Notes: generated by a model not told the origin, from the sequence alone. A stretch of 64,000 bases of DNA from Pedobacter nanyangensis (GCF_003313505.1 NZ_QMHO01000005.1:186001-250000); one strand, 5' to 3'; shown: positions 1 through 10,400, numbered from the stretch's first letter. Numbers and translations are program-made.

Positions 1-1
1 C

Positions 2-370
2 AAGTTAATGGATAGCGGACAAGCGGTAAGTATTGGTTTACTAGCGGCTTCATGTGTGGCTTTGCCGGCAGCACTTATTGAGGGAAACTTAGGTAATATC
101 AGTCCAAAAGTATTTCTACTGGGCATGGCCATTGCCTTATTATCAAGCGCAATTCCGTACACCTTAGAAATGAATGCGCTAAAACATATACCAGCCAAAA
201 CATTTAGTATATTGATGAGCCTGGAGCCCGCTGCCGCTGCGCTTTGCGGATTGCTTTTTTTACACGAGCACTTGAGCATTTTAGAATGGACTACCATTGC
301 ACTCGTTGTTACGGCCAGTACAGGCTCTACTCTAACAAAGAGTAAGCCTACCAGCAACATAGACATATAA
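2..370 (+). CDS. EamA/RhtA-type drug/metabolite exporter, C-terminal part (5' end outside window)
   Basis: The reading frame is open to the left edge, so the start codon lies outside the window; the ATG at 8 is probably internal. The visible 122 residues contain about four hydrophobic helices and the sequence IPYTLEMNALKHIPAKTF followed by SLEPAAAALCGLLFLHE, which is typical of the second EamA repeat of RhtA-like inner-membrane exporters of amino acids and small metabolites. The family normally has ten helices and about 290 residues, so less than half is present. The substrate cannot be told from this fragment. Confidence 0.8.
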   Translation, partial: KLMDSGQAVSIGLLAASCVALPAALIEGNLGNISPKVFLLGMAIALLSSAIPYTLEMNALKHIPAKTFSILMSLEPAAAALCGLLFLHEHLSILEWTTIALVVTASTGSTLTKSKPTSNIDI

Positions 371-463
371 CTACTAAATAATCAAGCAATTAAATTTGCA
401 ATAATTGATCGCTTTTTTTTATCTTTAACAAAAAAATAACCAATTATTACAAATTAAACTAGA

Positions 464-1015
464 ATAAAAAAGAAATTATTAGCGCTGTTTATTTTGGGAT
501 CTGCTATTATAGGGACTTCATGTAAAAAGTTAGAAAAAGCTACCGATCAAAACATTACACTGACAAGTGCCGATGTTACCTTTACAATTACTCCTAAGGC
601 TACCTCAGTACAGGCAGTGGAATTAAGTTCGCAAACCACCACTGCAGATTTAGATGCGTTAATCAAAAAACAATCGCCATCTTTTGGCTTAAAAAATGTA
701 AAGTCCCTTAAAATAAAAACATTGACAGCAGAAATTACTGCCGGATCTGAAGCCAATAATAGCTTTGGCAACCTGAGTGAAATTTCTGCAATAATAGAAG
801 CCACTGGAAAAACTCCTTTTACGGCTACTTATACTGGTACGGGCACTGGCAAAATCGACAAAATCAATTTCACCGTTAACAATACGGTAGATCTAAAAGA
901 CTTAATCTCTAGTGGCAATTTAAAATACACTTTAAAGTCTAAAGTTAATACCGCTTTAACTAAAGACTTACCTGTAAAAGTTGTAGCAACTTACGATGTT
1001 GTAGTTGGATTTTAA
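464..1015 (+). CDS. Predicted lipoprotein of unknown function, probable ATA start
   Basis: The frame is open from a stop at 455. The first ATG- or TTG-type codon is TTG at 494, but that would cut the signal peptide in half. Translating from ATA at 464 gives a perfect lipoprotein signal: KKK, then a hydrophobic stretch LLALFILGSAIIG, then the lipobox TSC followed by KK. I therefore place the start at the ATA, either a rare start codon or an ATG changed by mutation or sequencing error. The mature part (about 160 residues) is rich in Thr, Ser and Lys with alternating hydrophobic residues, suggesting a beta-rich surface or periplasmic domain. No family is recognised. It stands alone, followed by a strong hairpin at 1089-1120. 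Confidence 0.65.
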   Translation: MKKKLLALFILGSAIIGTSCKKLEKATDQNITLTSADVTFTITPKATSVQAVELSSQTTTADLDALIKKQSPSFGLKNVKSLKIKTLTAEITAGSEANNSFGNLSEISAIIEATGKTPFTATYTGTGTGKIDKINFTVNNTVDLKDLISSGNLKYTLKSKVNTALTKDLPVKVVATYDVVVGF

Positions 1016-1088
1016 TAAACTAAACTATATTGGATAGGTCGGCAAAGATGCTGGCCTATTTTTTTGCCCTGTCGCAAACGCACATCAA

Positions 1089-1120
1089 AAAGGGGAGATA
1101 CTTTTCAGTATCTCCCCTTT
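1089..1120. terminator. Perfect 12-bp hairpin between convergent genes
   Basis: Arms 1089-1100 and 1109-1120 are perfectly complementary (GC-rich core GGGGAG/CTCCCC) around an 8-base loop, with A-rich and T-rich flanks. It lies between the stops of the lipoprotein gene (+) and the ferredoxin gene (-), so it can serve as a bidirectional terminator. Confidence 0.75.
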
Positions 1121-1163
1121 CATTTATCAATGACCTTTTCAAGCCTTCAGTTTCTTACATTAA

Positions 1164-1514
1164 CTAACCTTCTTGGTGCAACCAGGCTTTCTTAGCTAAA
1201 AGCTCTTCTTCTGTTTCACGAACATCTTCATCGTCTACACAGCAATCTACTGGGCAAACCGCCGCACATTGAGGCTCATCATGAAAACCCTTACATTCTG
1301 TACACTTATCTGATACAATATAATATACTTCGTCAGAAACCGCATCTTGAGCAGCTCCGGCGTCTACTTCTTTGCCTCCGAAATCAATAATACCATCTAA
1401 AGCGGTACCATCAGAAAATCTCCAAGCAGTACCAGCATCGTAAATTGCATTATTAGGGCATTCTGGCTCACATGCCCCACAGTTTATACATTCGTCTGTT
1501 ATTTTAATTGCCAT
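1164..1514 (-). CDS. Dicluster [4Fe-4S] ferredoxin
   Basis: A 116-residue soluble electron-transfer protein. The first cluster motif is C9-x2-C12-x2-C15-x3-C19-P near the N-terminus; the second set is C71-x2-C74-x8-C83-x3-C87-P, with extra cysteines C91 and C92. The 8-residue insertion between the second and third ligands of cluster two is typical of Alvin-type bacterial ferredoxins. The C-terminal tail is acidic (DDEDVRETEEELL). It is transcribed divergently from the acyl-CoA reductase gene with 79 bases between them. An electron-donor role in lipid metabolism is possible but is inference only. Confidence 0.9.
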   Translation of the reverse strand: MAIKITDECINCGACEPECPNNAIYDAGTAWRFSDGTALDGIIDFGGKEVDAGAAQDAVSDEVYYIVSDKCTECKGFHDEPQCAAVCPVDCCVDDEDVRETEEELLAKKAWLHQEG

Positions 1515-1593
1515 CTTTCGTCTATTTCTAAAATGCTAAGCTTAACTTTGCAGCGCAAATATAATACATAATCCATTTATAATAGTTCTAAAT

Positions 1594-2616
1594 ATGTCAT
1601 CACTTCGCAAAGAACAGTTAATTTCAGCTTTTAAACAGCTTGGTTTATACCTCCAACATCCCAACGAAGCCCTAATTGCTGTTATTGATTCTGCTAGCAA
1701 TTCAAATGCTTGGTTTACAAGTACCGAGGTAAATAAAGCGGTTAAAGCATTAGCAGAAATGCTTGATGGACAAGATTTAGCAGAATGGTTTGAAACAGTA
1801 GAAATTACCAGCAATCCCAAAACCGTTGGTCTTATCCTTGCGGGAAACATCCCCTTAGTGGGTTTTCATGATGTGATGTGCGTTTTGGCAACAGGAAACA
1901 TTGCACAAATTAAATTGTCATCTTCCGACAATAAACTCCTGCCTTTTTTGCTCAATCAGCTTGTCAAGATTTTACCTGAACTGCAAAACCACCTGGTGTA
2001 TGTTGAGCAGTTAAAAAATTTCGATGCTGTAATTGCCACGGGTAGCAACAATACCTCTAGATATTTTGAATATTATTTCGGGAAAGTACCCAATATCATT
2101 AGAAGAAACAGAAATAGCGTAGCCATACTTACCGGCAGCGAAAGTGAAGCGGAAATTGAAGCATTAGGCCATGACATTTTGGACTATTTCGGGATGGGTT
2201 GCCGTTCCATCTCCAAAATCTTTATTCCTAAAAATTACGAAATCAGGAAGTTTTTTGAACCCTTGGAGCAGTTTCATGACATCATTAACCACTTTAAATA
2301 CAACAACAACTACGATTACAACAAATCAATCTATTTGGTTAATCAACAGGCCCATTACGACAACGGTTTCCTGCTGTTAAAGGAAGATGAAGGCCTATCT
2401 TCGCCTTTGGCCGTACTGTACTATGAAACTTATGGAGAGGTGAAGGAAGTAGCCAAAAAATTGAACCAGCAAGAAGAGCAAATCCAATGCATCGTAGCTA
2501 ATACAGCTGTACAACATTTAGAAGTTTTGCCATTTGGGCAAAGCCAGCGCCCTAAACTTTGGGATTACGCCGACAATGTAAATACCATTGCTTTTTTGAA
2601 CAATTTGGCCAATTAG
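1594..2616 (+). CDS. Acyl-CoA reductase (LuxC family)
   Basis: A 340-residue protein resembling the LuxC-type acyl-CoA reductase family, which reduces fatty acyl thioesters to aldehydes with NADPH. Family-like stretches are VGLILAGNIPLVGFHDV near residue 80, TGSNNTSRYFEYYFGKVP near 150, RNRNSVAILTG near 170, and the catalytic-region cysteine in GMGCRSISKIFIP near 205. The start ATG at 1594 follows an A/T-rich leader shared with the divergent ferredoxin gene. The specific substrate is unknown. Assignment to the family is firm; the physiological pathway is not. Confidence 0.85.
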   Translation: MSSLRKEQLISAFKQLGLYLQHPNEALIAVIDSASNSNAWFTSTEVNKAVKALAEMLDGQDLAEWFETVEITSNPKTVGLILAGNIPLVGFHDVMCVLATGNIAQIKLSSSDNKLLPFLLNQLVKILPELQNHLVYVEQLKNFDAVIATGSNNTSRYFEYYFGKVPNIIRRNRNSVAILTGSESEAEIEALGHDILDYFGMGCRSISKIFIPKNYEIRKFFEPLEQFHDIINHFKYNNNYDYNKSIYLVNQQAHYDNGFLLLKEDEGLSSPLAVLYYETYGEVKEVAKKLNQQEEQIQCIVANTAVQHLEVLPFGQSQRPKLWDYADNVNTIAFLNNLAN

Positions 2617-2716
2617 TTGTTCGTTTTTGGGTAATTTGTTATGGATTGATAATTAAGCGCAGCAATTCATCGCTAATTACTTTTTACTTTTAACTTTTAC
2701 TTATTACTTTTGAAGG

Positions 2717-2920
2717 ATGTATATCATCAAAGTTAAGGGCATTGCCAAAATACCAGATTACGTACAACTTAGAGATGAAAAGTTTACGCTATTGGCTTAT
2801 TTTAGGGTAGACAGGCCCGATAAATCATTGGAAAAACTGGGCTTTGGAGATAAGCAAGCGCAAATAATGAACATTATAAACGAGTTACCTTTTGGACAGG
2901 TAACCAAACTAGATATTTAA
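2717..2920 (+). CDS. Small conserved-looking protein upstream of ftsE
   Basis: A 67-residue protein with no signal peptide or membrane segment, composed of alternating charged and hydrophobic residues. The stop at 2918-2920 is one base before the ftsE ATG at 2922, so the two are almost certainly translated from one message. The leader (2680-2712) is a low-complexity stretch of repeated ACTTTT units. No known family is recognised. The tight spacing to ftsE is the main evidence that it is a real gene. Confidence 0.7.
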   Translation: MYIIKVKGIAKIPDYVQLRDEKFTLLAYFRVDRPDKSLEKLGFGDKQAQIMNIINELPFGQVTKLDI

Positions 2921-2921
2921 C

Positions 2922-3602
2922 ATGGCGGAAAACGTAATTACCCTAAACAATGTTGATGTTTTTCAGCAGAAACACCTTGTACTATCCAACGTTGACCTGA
3001 GCATAGAGAAAGGCGAATTTGTCTTTTTAATTGGCGCTACGGGCTCTGGAAAAAGTAGTTTGCTCAAAATCATTTATGGTGATTTGCACATCGGCAATGG
3101 CGAAGGCAACGTGGCCAATTTCAACCTCAAGTCACTGTCAGACAAAGAAGTCCCTTTTTTAAGAAGAAAACTGGGAATTGTTTTCCAGGATTTTCAGCTG
3201 CTTAGCGATAGGACTGTTGAGCAAAACTTGGAATTTGTACTAAAAGCGACTGGCTGGAAAGACAAAAACCTGATTACCGAACGTGTTAAAGATGTGCTTG
3301 AAAAAGTGGGGCTGCGTTCCAAAATTAAAAAAATGCCACACGAATTATCCGGAGGTGAACAGCAACGTATTGTAATTGCAAGGGCGCTACTGAACAACCC
3401 AGAAATTATCTTGGCCGATGAACCTACTGGAAACCTAGATCCAGAAACTTCGGAAGAAATTGTCATGCTGTTAAAGCAAATTAGCCAAAATGGTACCGCC
3501 GTATTAATGGCTACCCACGATTATCATATTATTCGCACCTTCCCTTCTCGCATCATTAAATGTGAAAATGGTTTGGTACACGAAGATGCCCAAATTGCCT
3601 AA
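2922..3602 (+). CDS. ftsE: Cell-division ABC transporter ATP-binding protein FtsE
   Basis: A 226-residue ABC ATPase. Walker A is GATGSGKSS at residues 38-46, the Q-loop is in VFQDFQLL near 90, the signature LSGGEQQR is at 142-149, Walker B is IILADE at 162-167 followed by PTGNLDPE, and the H-loop His is H199. FtsE works with the membrane protein FtsX to control peptidoglycan hydrolases at the division septum. No ftsX lies beside it here. The family is shared with MacB/LolD, but the DRTVEQNLEFVLKATGW stretch and single-domain size fit FtsE best. Confidence 0.85.
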   Translation: MAENVITLNNVDVFQQKHLVLSNVDLSIEKGEFVFLIGATGSGKSSLLKIIYGDLHIGNGEGNVANFNLKSLSDKEVPFLRRKLGIVFQDFQLLSDRTVEQNLEFVLKATGWKDKNLITERVKDVLEKVGLRSKIKKMPHELSGGEQQRIVIARALLNNPEIILADEPTGNLDPETSEEIVMLLKQISQNGTAVLMATHDYHIIRTFPSRIIKCENGLVHEDAQIA

Positions 3603-3728
3603 GCATTTTCTGACAAAATTTTAACTTTCAGCCATTCTGTTAGTGTACAATCCTACAAAACTGACAGCATGGCTGTTTTATTTGTATTGGCAAAACTTTT
3701 GAGATGAACCCCGAAAAAGAGTTTACAG

Positions 3729-4307
3729 ATGTTTAATAAGAAGAAAAAGGAAGAAGAACCTGTAGTGGACAATCAAGCTGCAGACGAAACCAAAGAGAAC
3801 ACCTCCACTGAAAATACAGCAAATGAAGCCACTGTAAATGAAGCTGTTGAAGAATTATCAGCAGAAGAAAAATTAAAACAAGAAGTTGCTGAACTTAACG
3901 ATAAATACCTACGTTTATTTGCCGAGTTCGACAACTTTAAACGCCGTACCCAAAAAGAACGTGTAGAGCTTTTACAAACTGCAGGTAAAGATGTAGTGGT
4001 TTCGCTTTTACCGGTTCTGGATGATTTTGAACGTGCCATAAAAGCCACAGAAAACACCACTGAAGTAGCTCCTGTTCGCGAAGGTATCGTATTGGTACAA
4101 ACTAAATTAAAAAGCATTTTGAACCAAAAAGGCTTAAAAGAAATTGAAAGCATCAATACGGAGTTCAATACGGATTTACACGAGGCGATTACCCAGATTC
4201 CTGCGCCTACAGATGAGCAAAAAGGAAAAGTAATTGACGAATTGGAAAAGGGATACACGCTTAACGACAAAGTAGTTCGTTTTGCCAAAGTGGTGGTTGG
4301 AGCATAA
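3729..4307 (+). CDS. grpE: Nucleotide exchange factor GrpE
   Basis: A 192-residue cytoplasmic protein that releases ADP from DnaK. The first 60 residues are highly charged (KKKKEEE, then Glu/Thr/Asn-rich), followed by a long helix with the typical motif RLFAEFDNFKRRTQKER near residue 70, a helical bundle with VLDDFERA near 100, and a small beta domain ending in LEKGYTLNDKVVRFAKVVV, the GrpE signature. It is followed after 59 bases by dnaJ, the usual chaperone arrangement. dnaK is not in the window. Confidence 0.95.
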   Translation: MFNKKKKEEEPVVDNQAADETKENTSTENTANEATVNEAVEELSAEEKLKQEVAELNDKYLRLFAEFDNFKRRTQKERVELLQTAGKDVVVSLLPVLDDFERAIKATENTTEVAPVREGIVLVQTKLKSILNQKGLKEIESINTEFNTDLHEAITQIPAPTDEQKGKVIDELEKGYTLNDKVVRFAKVVVGA

Positions 4308-4366
4308 GAATTTGATGATGTGATTATTAGCTAATTGGCTAATTCACAAATTCTCACATTAATAAA

Positions 4367-5530
4367 ATGAGCAAAAGAGATTATTACGACGTACTTGGAG
4401 TGGCTAAAAGCGCTTCGGCTGAGGAAATTAAGAAAGCCTACCGCAAACTAGCCATTAAATATCACCCTGATAAAAACCCTGACGACAAGTCTGCAGAAGA
4501 TAAGTTTAAGGAAGCCGCAGAGGCCTATGAGGTTTTGAGCAGCCCGGAAAAGAAACAGCGTTATGACCAATTTGGCCATGCAGGCGTTGGCGGAGCTGCC
4601 GGTGGTGGCTACGGCGGAGGCGGTATGAATATGGAAGATATCTTCAGTCAGTTTGGAGATATTTTTGGGGGCGGTGGCAGTCCGTTCGACAGCTTTTTTG
4701 GCGGCGGCCAATCCAGGGGTGGCGGTGGTCGTAGGGTAGCCAAGGGCAGCAACCTACGAATCAAAGTAAAGCTTACCCTAGATGAAATTGCTAAGGGAGC
4801 CGAGAAGAAAATCAAGGTTAATAAGCAAATCAGCTGTAAAGCCTGCGATGGCACTGGTGCAAAAGACAAATCATCAGTAAGTACTTGTAAAACCTGTGGT
4901 GGTAGCGGTTCGGTAAGAAGAGTAACCAATACCATTTTAGGGCAAATGCAAACTACAGCTACCTGCCCTACCTGTCATGGTAGTGGCCAGCAAATTACCG
5001 CTAAATGTAATGTATGCCATGGTGACGGCACCGTACGTGGTGAAGAAACCATTTCTATCAATATCCCTGCTGGTGTAAGCGAAGGCATGCAGTTAAGCAT
5101 GGCAGGAAAGGGAAATGCAGCTCCTAACGGTGGTATTCCGGGTGATTTAATTATCCTTATTGAAGAACTGCCGCACGAAACCCTAAAAAGGGAAGGCAAT
5201 AACATCGTTTACGATTTACATATCAGCATTCCTGATGCTGCGCTTGGTGCTAGTGTAGAAGTCCCCACCATCGACGGAAAAGCAAAAATCAAGATCGAAC
5301 CCGGAACACAAAGCGGAAAACTGCTTCGCCTAAAAGGCAAAGGTATTCCTGAAGTGAATTCTTATCACCGTGGCGATCAGATTATCCATGTCAATATTTG
5401 GACCCCTAAGGCGCTAAACAGCGAAGAAAGAGCTTTATTGGAAAAATTGAAAGAGTCTGCCAACTTTAAACCGCAGCCCGGCAAAAACGATAAAAGCTTC
5501 TTCGACAGAATGAAAGAATATTTCGAATAA
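4367..5530 (+). CDS. dnaJ: Chaperone protein DnaJ (type I Hsp40)
   Basis: A 387-residue co-chaperone that stimulates DnaK ATPase activity. The J domain carries H33-P34-D35. A Gly/Phe-rich linker runs from about 70 to 120. Four CxxCxGxG zinc motifs have cysteine pairs C157/C160, C174/C177, C200/C203 and C214/C217, and two C-terminal substrate-binding barrels follow. All hallmark elements are intact and the length is normal. It lies downstream of grpE and ends at a clear rho-independent terminator at 5554-5588. Confidence 0.97.
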   Translation: MSKRDYYDVLGVAKSASAEEIKKAYRKLAIKYHPDKNPDDKSAEDKFKEAAEAYEVLSSPEKKQRYDQFGHAGVGGAAGGGYGGGGMNMEDIFSQFGDIFGGGGSPFDSFFGGGQSRGGGGRRVAKGSNLRIKVKLTLDEIAKGAEKKIKVNKQISCKACDGTGAKDKSSVSTCKTCGGSGSVRRVTNTILGQMQTTATCPTCHGSGQQITAKCNVCHGDGTVRGEETISINIPAGVSEGMQLSMAGKGNAAPNGGIPGDLIILIEELPHETLKREGNNIVYDLHISIPDAALGASVEVPTIDGKAKIKIEPGTQSGKLLRLKGKGIPEVNSYHRGDQIIHVNIWTPKALNSEERALLEKLKESANFKPQPGKNDKSFFDRMKEYFE

Positions 5531-5553
5531 GCGTATTCAAAGTATGAAAAATC

Positions 5554-5588
5554 AACGCCATGTTTTCAAAAGCATGGCGTTTTTTTAT
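5554..5588 (+). terminator. Rho-independent terminator of grpE-dnaJ
   Basis: Arms AACGCCATG (5554-5562) and CATGGCGTT (5573-5581) pair perfectly, extended by weaker pairs into the loop, and are followed by a run of seven T. It starts 24 bases after the dnaJ stop. Confidence 0.9.
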
Positions 5589-6305
5589 TGATATAGAAAG
5601 AGATTGCTTCGTCGATCCTCCTCGCAAAGACGAAAAAAAGAGCGTCATTGCTAAGAATAGCCTGCACCGACTTTTCGGGAAAGCAATCTTAAAACAAAAT
5701 ATTTTGATTATAATGATTAGAAAGTATTTTTCTAATCCGAACTAATATGATTTAACTCTTTTAATTTTATCGCTGGCCCTGAAATAAATTACCTTCGGTG
5801 AACTCGCCAAGGCTCGGTTTACTGCGTAGCTTTCCGCTCTGCTACAGGTCAGGGTGACGCTAAATCAACGTTCCGTCATACTGAATTTATTTCAGTATCA
5901 GTTTTTACAGGCTAATCACAAACGAATTTAGAATAAGCATTTTGCGATTTTAAGAGTTATCCGAACAATGTCCTATGTATCTATCCAGTTATATTTTCTC
6001 TTTAACGACTTACAGTCCTAAAAACATATTTTTACCACATAGGCACATCGTGAATATAAATCGTATTTAAAATTCTCCCCATAAGCAAACTCCCTACAAG
6101 CTAAAATTTAATCTCTGAAAATTAAACAATCCAATAGTGTACTTTAAACACAATGATGAAGAAATTTTTCACTTCATGACCCTTTATTGACCTTCCTAAG
6201 CCACTTTCTTCACCAAAACTTCATGATCATGAAAGTACTTTTGGCCACGATGAAAACCAGAATCATCGATTTTAAAAGAGTTAAATCGCTAACAAGTAAC
6301 AAGAA
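5589..6305. other. Long gene-free stretch with fragments of dispersed repeats
   Basis: About 700 bases with no credible gene. A segment near 5603-5645 has the look of a dispersed short repeat with GATTGCTTCGTCG and a CGTCATTGC-type end. A 12-base inverted repeat CTGAAATAAATT (5779-5790) / AATTTATTTCAG (5884-5895) bounds about 90 bases of GC-richer sequence. The final 300 bases are AT-rich and probably hold the promoter of the efflux operon, but no clear element was identified. Confidence 0.5.
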
Positions 6306-7385
6306 ATGAAGAGAAATCTAATGCTCACCGGTTTATGCACTATACTGCTTTATTATAGCTGCACTCAAAAAAAAGAAGAAAAAGAAGAAGAAACCCATTA
6401 CACGGCAACCAGCCCATTAACACTCGACACCTCTTTCACCAAGGAATATGTTTCCCAAATCCGTTCTGTTCGAAATATCGAAATAAGAGCACAAGAGAAA
6501 GGCTTTTTGCAAAACATTTACGTAGACGAAGGCCAAAAGGTAAAAGCAGGACAATTGCTTTTCAAAATCATGCCTAAAATGTACGAAGCCGAGGTAATGA
6601 AAGCCGAAGCAGAAGTGAAAGCTTCGGAAATTGAGCTACAAAATACGCAATTACTGGCCGATAAAAATGTGGTAGCCAAAAATGAGCTGGCCATGGCAAA
6701 AGCCAAATTAGAGCAAGCCAAAGCCAGCAAGGCACTGGCCAAGTTACATTTATCATTTACAGAAATAAGAGCACCTTTTGATGGCACCATTGACCGTTTG
6801 CCCAAGAAATTGGGAAGCTTAATTGACGAAGGCGAATTGCTAACTACCCTTTCTGACAACAGCCAGATGTTTGCTTATTTCAACGTTTCAGAACCTGAAT
6901 ATTTGAACTTCCAACAAGCAAAGTCAAGCCACAACAAATCCGTAAGTCTTGTTTTAGCCAATGGCGAAACACTAACGGGAAAAGGCTCCGTAGAAACCAT
7001 TGAGGGCGAATTTGATTCGGAAACAGGCAATATCGCTTTTAGGGCAAAATTCCCAAATCCCAATCAGTTGTTGAGGAATGGCGAAACGGGAAAAGTACAG
7101 ATGGTGATTCCCTTGAAAAATGCTTTGATTATTCCACAAAAAGCAACATACGAGCTCCAAGATAAAATCTTTGTTTTTGTCATCGATAAAAATGGCGTGG
7201 CCAAATCCAAGGAAATTAAAATTGGTGGTGAACTGCCAGACATCTACGTAGTAGCAAGTGGTTTGCAGCAAGGCGATAAAATTGTGCTCGACGGTGTGCA
7301 AAAAGTGAAAGAAGATGATAAAATCAAATTCAACTTTATGGCACCTAAAGAAGTACTGAACCAATTACAGTTAAAAGCAGAGTAG
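6306..7385 (+). CDS. RND efflux periplasmic adaptor (membrane-fusion protein), lipoprotein
   Basis: A 359-residue AcrA/MexA-family protein linking an inner-membrane pump to the outer-membrane channel. The N-terminus MKRNLMLTGLCTILLYYSC is a lipoprotein signal with the acylated Cys at 19, followed by a charged KKEEKEEEE linker. A barrel-sandwich half motif IRAQEKGFLQNIYVDEGQ appears near 60, a helical hairpin runs from 95 to 150, then LSFTEIRAPFDGTI near 150 starts the second lipoyl half. It is the first gene of a three-gene operon; the pump gene starts 19 bases after the stop. Substrates are unknown; no local regulator gene is adjacent. Confidence 0.93.
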   Translation: MKRNLMLTGLCTILLYYSCTQKKEEKEEETHYTATSPLTLDTSFTKEYVSQIRSVRNIEIRAQEKGFLQNIYVDEGQKVKAGQLLFKIMPKMYEAEVMKAEAEVKASEIELQNTQLLADKNVVAKNELAMAKAKLEQAKASKALAKLHLSFTEIRAPFDGTIDRLPKKLGSLIDEGELLTTLSDNSQMFAYFNVSEPEYLNFQQAKSSHNKSVSLVLANGETLTGKGSVETIEGEFDSETGNIAFRAKFPNPNQLLRNGETGKVQMVIPLKNALIIPQKATYELQDKIFVFVIDKNGVAKSKEIKIGGELPDIYVVASGLQQGDKIVLDGVQKVKEDDKIKFNFMAPKEVLNQLQLKAE

Positions 7386-7404
7386 GCTCCTTTTCCAAAA
7401 AATT

Positions 7405-10400
7405 ATGTTTAGTAAATTCATAAAAAGACCAGTTTTATCGATAGTGATATCGCTGGTAATTGTATTTATGGGCGTGCTGGCACTTGTTGGCCTGCCTGTA
7501 ACACAGCTTCCAAATATTTCGCCGCCCATGGTAAACGTAGTGGCCGAGTACCCAGGAGCAAACAATGAGCTGTTGATTAAAGCGGTGGTTATTCCTTTGG
7601 AAAGAGCCCTAAATGGTATTCCGGGAATGAAATACATGACCTCTGATGCCGGTAACGATGGTGAATGCTCCATCCAAATTGTATTTAATTTGGGTACTGA
7701 TCCAGATCAGGCAACGCTTAACGTTCAAAACCGTGTGGCTGCGGTAACCAACAAATTACCTCCGCTGGTAATTCGTGAGGGGATCAAAATCAGCCGCGAG
7801 CAACCCAACATGTTGATGTACGTGAACGTTTTCAGTAAAGACCCGCATATGAACGAGAATTTCTTGTACAATTATGCCGACATCAACTTACTGCCTGAGC
7901 TAAAACGTGTAGACGGAGTTGGCTTTGCCGATATTTTGGGTAACCGTGAATATGCCATGCGTATTTGGCTGAAACCCGATAAAATGCTGGCCTATAAAAT
8001 TTCATCCGAAGAAGTTTTAGAAGCACTGAACAACCAGAGCTTAGAGGCATCTCCAGGTAAAACCGGCGAAAGTTCGGGTAAACGGTCGGAATCTTTTGAA
8101 TATGTATTGAAATACCCTGGTCGTTTCACCAATGAGGATGGCTACCGAAACATCGTTCTACGAGCAAGCGCCAATGGCGAATTATTGCGGTTAAAGGATG
8201 TTGCCGATGTTGAATTTGGCAGCTCGATGTACGATTTATATTCGCACATTAATGGCAAACCTTCGGCCGCTATTGTGTTAAAACAATCATACGGCAGTAA
8301 TGCGCAGGATGTAATTGATCACGTAAAGAAACGCATGGAAGAAATTAAGGCCACTTCGTTTCCTAAGGGCATGGATTATGAGATCAGTTACGACGTTTCT
8401 AAATTCCTGGACGCATCCATCGAAAAAGTAGTCCACACCTTAATTGAAGCATTTATCCTTGTAGGTTTGGTGGTGTTCATTTTCTTGGGCGACTGGCGTT
8501 CAACCTTAATCCCAGCCATTGCAGTACCTGTTTCCTTGATTGGTTCTTTTGTGTTTATGCAGTTTTTCGGTATAACGCTCAACCTCATTACCCTTTTTGC
8601 CTTGGTGTTGGCCATTGGTATTGTGGTAGATGATGCCATTGTAGTTATTGAAGCGGTACACGCCAAAATGGAAGCAGACAAGCGTTTATCGGTACTTAAA
8701 GCAACACAATTAGCCATCAGCGAAATTGGGGGCGCCATTGTGGCCATCACTTTCTTAATGGCTTCGGTATTTATTCCCGTGGCCTTTATGTCGGGCCCAG
8801 TGGGCGTGTTTTACCGTCAGTTCTCCATCACCATGGCCACATCCATCATTTTATCGGGTATTGTGGCCTTAACCCTTACTCCTGCTTTGTGTGCCATTAT
8901 GTTGAAGAAACATAATGCTAATCATCACAAAAAGCAATCAATTATTGATAAAGGTTTAGGTGCTTTTAACCATTGGTTCTTTAGGTTAACTGGTCGTTAC
9001 CAAACCGTAATGAACAAGGTGGTAACGCGTAAAATAGCCATTTTCGGTGTATTGGGGATTTTCTGCGTGGCCACATACTTCTTAAGCAACTCGGTACCCT
9101 CAGGCTTTATTCCTAACGAAGATCAAGGGATGATTTATGCCATCATTCAAACGCCTCCAGGCTCAACTTTGGAAAGAACCAACCAAATTTCCGAGAAACT
9201 GGAAAAAATCTGCGAGGAAATTGAAGGCGTAAAATCAGTATCGGCCCTGGCGGGATATGAGGTATTGACCGAAGGTACAGGCTCCAACTCAGGTACTTGT
9301 TTAATTAATTTGAAAGACTGGAAGGATCGCAAAAATAGTGCTCAGGATATCATTAAAGAACTTGAAGAGAAATCTAAGGACATGCCCGGTGCCATGATTG
9401 AGTTTTTCCAACCTCCAGCCATTCCTGGTTATGGTGCTGCTGGTGGTTTCGAATTACGCTTGTTGGATAAAGCGGGAAGGAACAATTATGTAGAGATGGA
9501 GAAAGTGAGCAAGGATTTTGTCAAAGAGCTTAACAAGCGTCCTGAACTGCAATCGGTGTTTACGTTTTACAGTGCCAGTTTCCCTCAATACATGCTAAAT
9601 ATCGATAACGATAAAGCACAACAAAAAGGGGTAACACCAGAGAAAGCCTTAGAGACTTTGTCGGATTTAATTGGTAGTAACTACGAAACCAACTTCATCA
9701 AATTTGGCAGGCAGTACAAGGTAATTGTTCAATCCTTACCACAATACAGAGCCTTACCAGCCGACGTGATGAAACTGTACGTGAAAAACGACAGAGATGA
9801 AATGGTTCCTTTCTCCGCATTCATGACCATGCAAAAAGTGTATGGCCTTTCTGAAATCACTCGTCACAACATGTACAACTCGGCAGAGGTTAACGGTTCT
9901 GCGGCTGCTGGATATAGTTCTGGTGAGGCCCTAAAAGCGGTAGAAGAAGTAGCGAAGAAAACGTTACCAAGAGGATATGGCATTGATTGGGCAGGTATTT
10001 CTAAAGATGAGAGCAACAGAGGCAACGAAGCTATTTACATCTTCTTAATCTGTTTAGGATTCGTTTATCTAGTACTTGCCGCACAATATGAAAGTTTCAT
10101 TTTACCATTAGCGGTAATTGTTTCTTTACCAGCGGGGATATTTGGAGCATTCCTCTTTTTAAAGTTATTTGGATTGGAAAACAACATTTATGCACAGGTT
10201 TCTATGGTAATGCTCATTGGCTTACTGGGCAAAAATGCAGTACTGATTGTAGAATTTGCCGCACAGAAACATGCAGAAGGCAAGTCTATTTTAGCCGCTG
10301 CCATGGAAGGTGCGGTAGTAAGGTTCCGTCCTATTTTAATGACTTCATTTGCCTTTATTGCAGGTTTAATTCCATTGGTGTTTGCTACTGGTCCCGGGGC

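Noticed and set aside
547..804. Minus-strand frame of 85 residues
   Set aside because: Antisense to the lipoprotein gene; no start signals and composition matches a shadow of the real frame.
2680..2712. ACTTTT-rich run upstream of the small ftsE-linked gene as a regulatory repeat
   Set aside because: Low-complexity sequence of this type occurs in other intergenic gaps here (22271-22356, 30667-30726) and no specific site can be defined.
3773..4288. 171-residue minus frame
   Set aside because: Complete antisense shadow of grpE, Ser-rich as expected from reverse reading of Glu/Lys codons.
5560..5745. 61-residue plus frame and 60-residue minus frame after dnaJ
   Set aside because: They overlap the dnaJ terminator and dispersed repeat sequence and lack any protein-like features.
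6972..7364. 130-residue minus frame
   Set aside because: Antisense to the efflux adaptor gene whose identity is certain.
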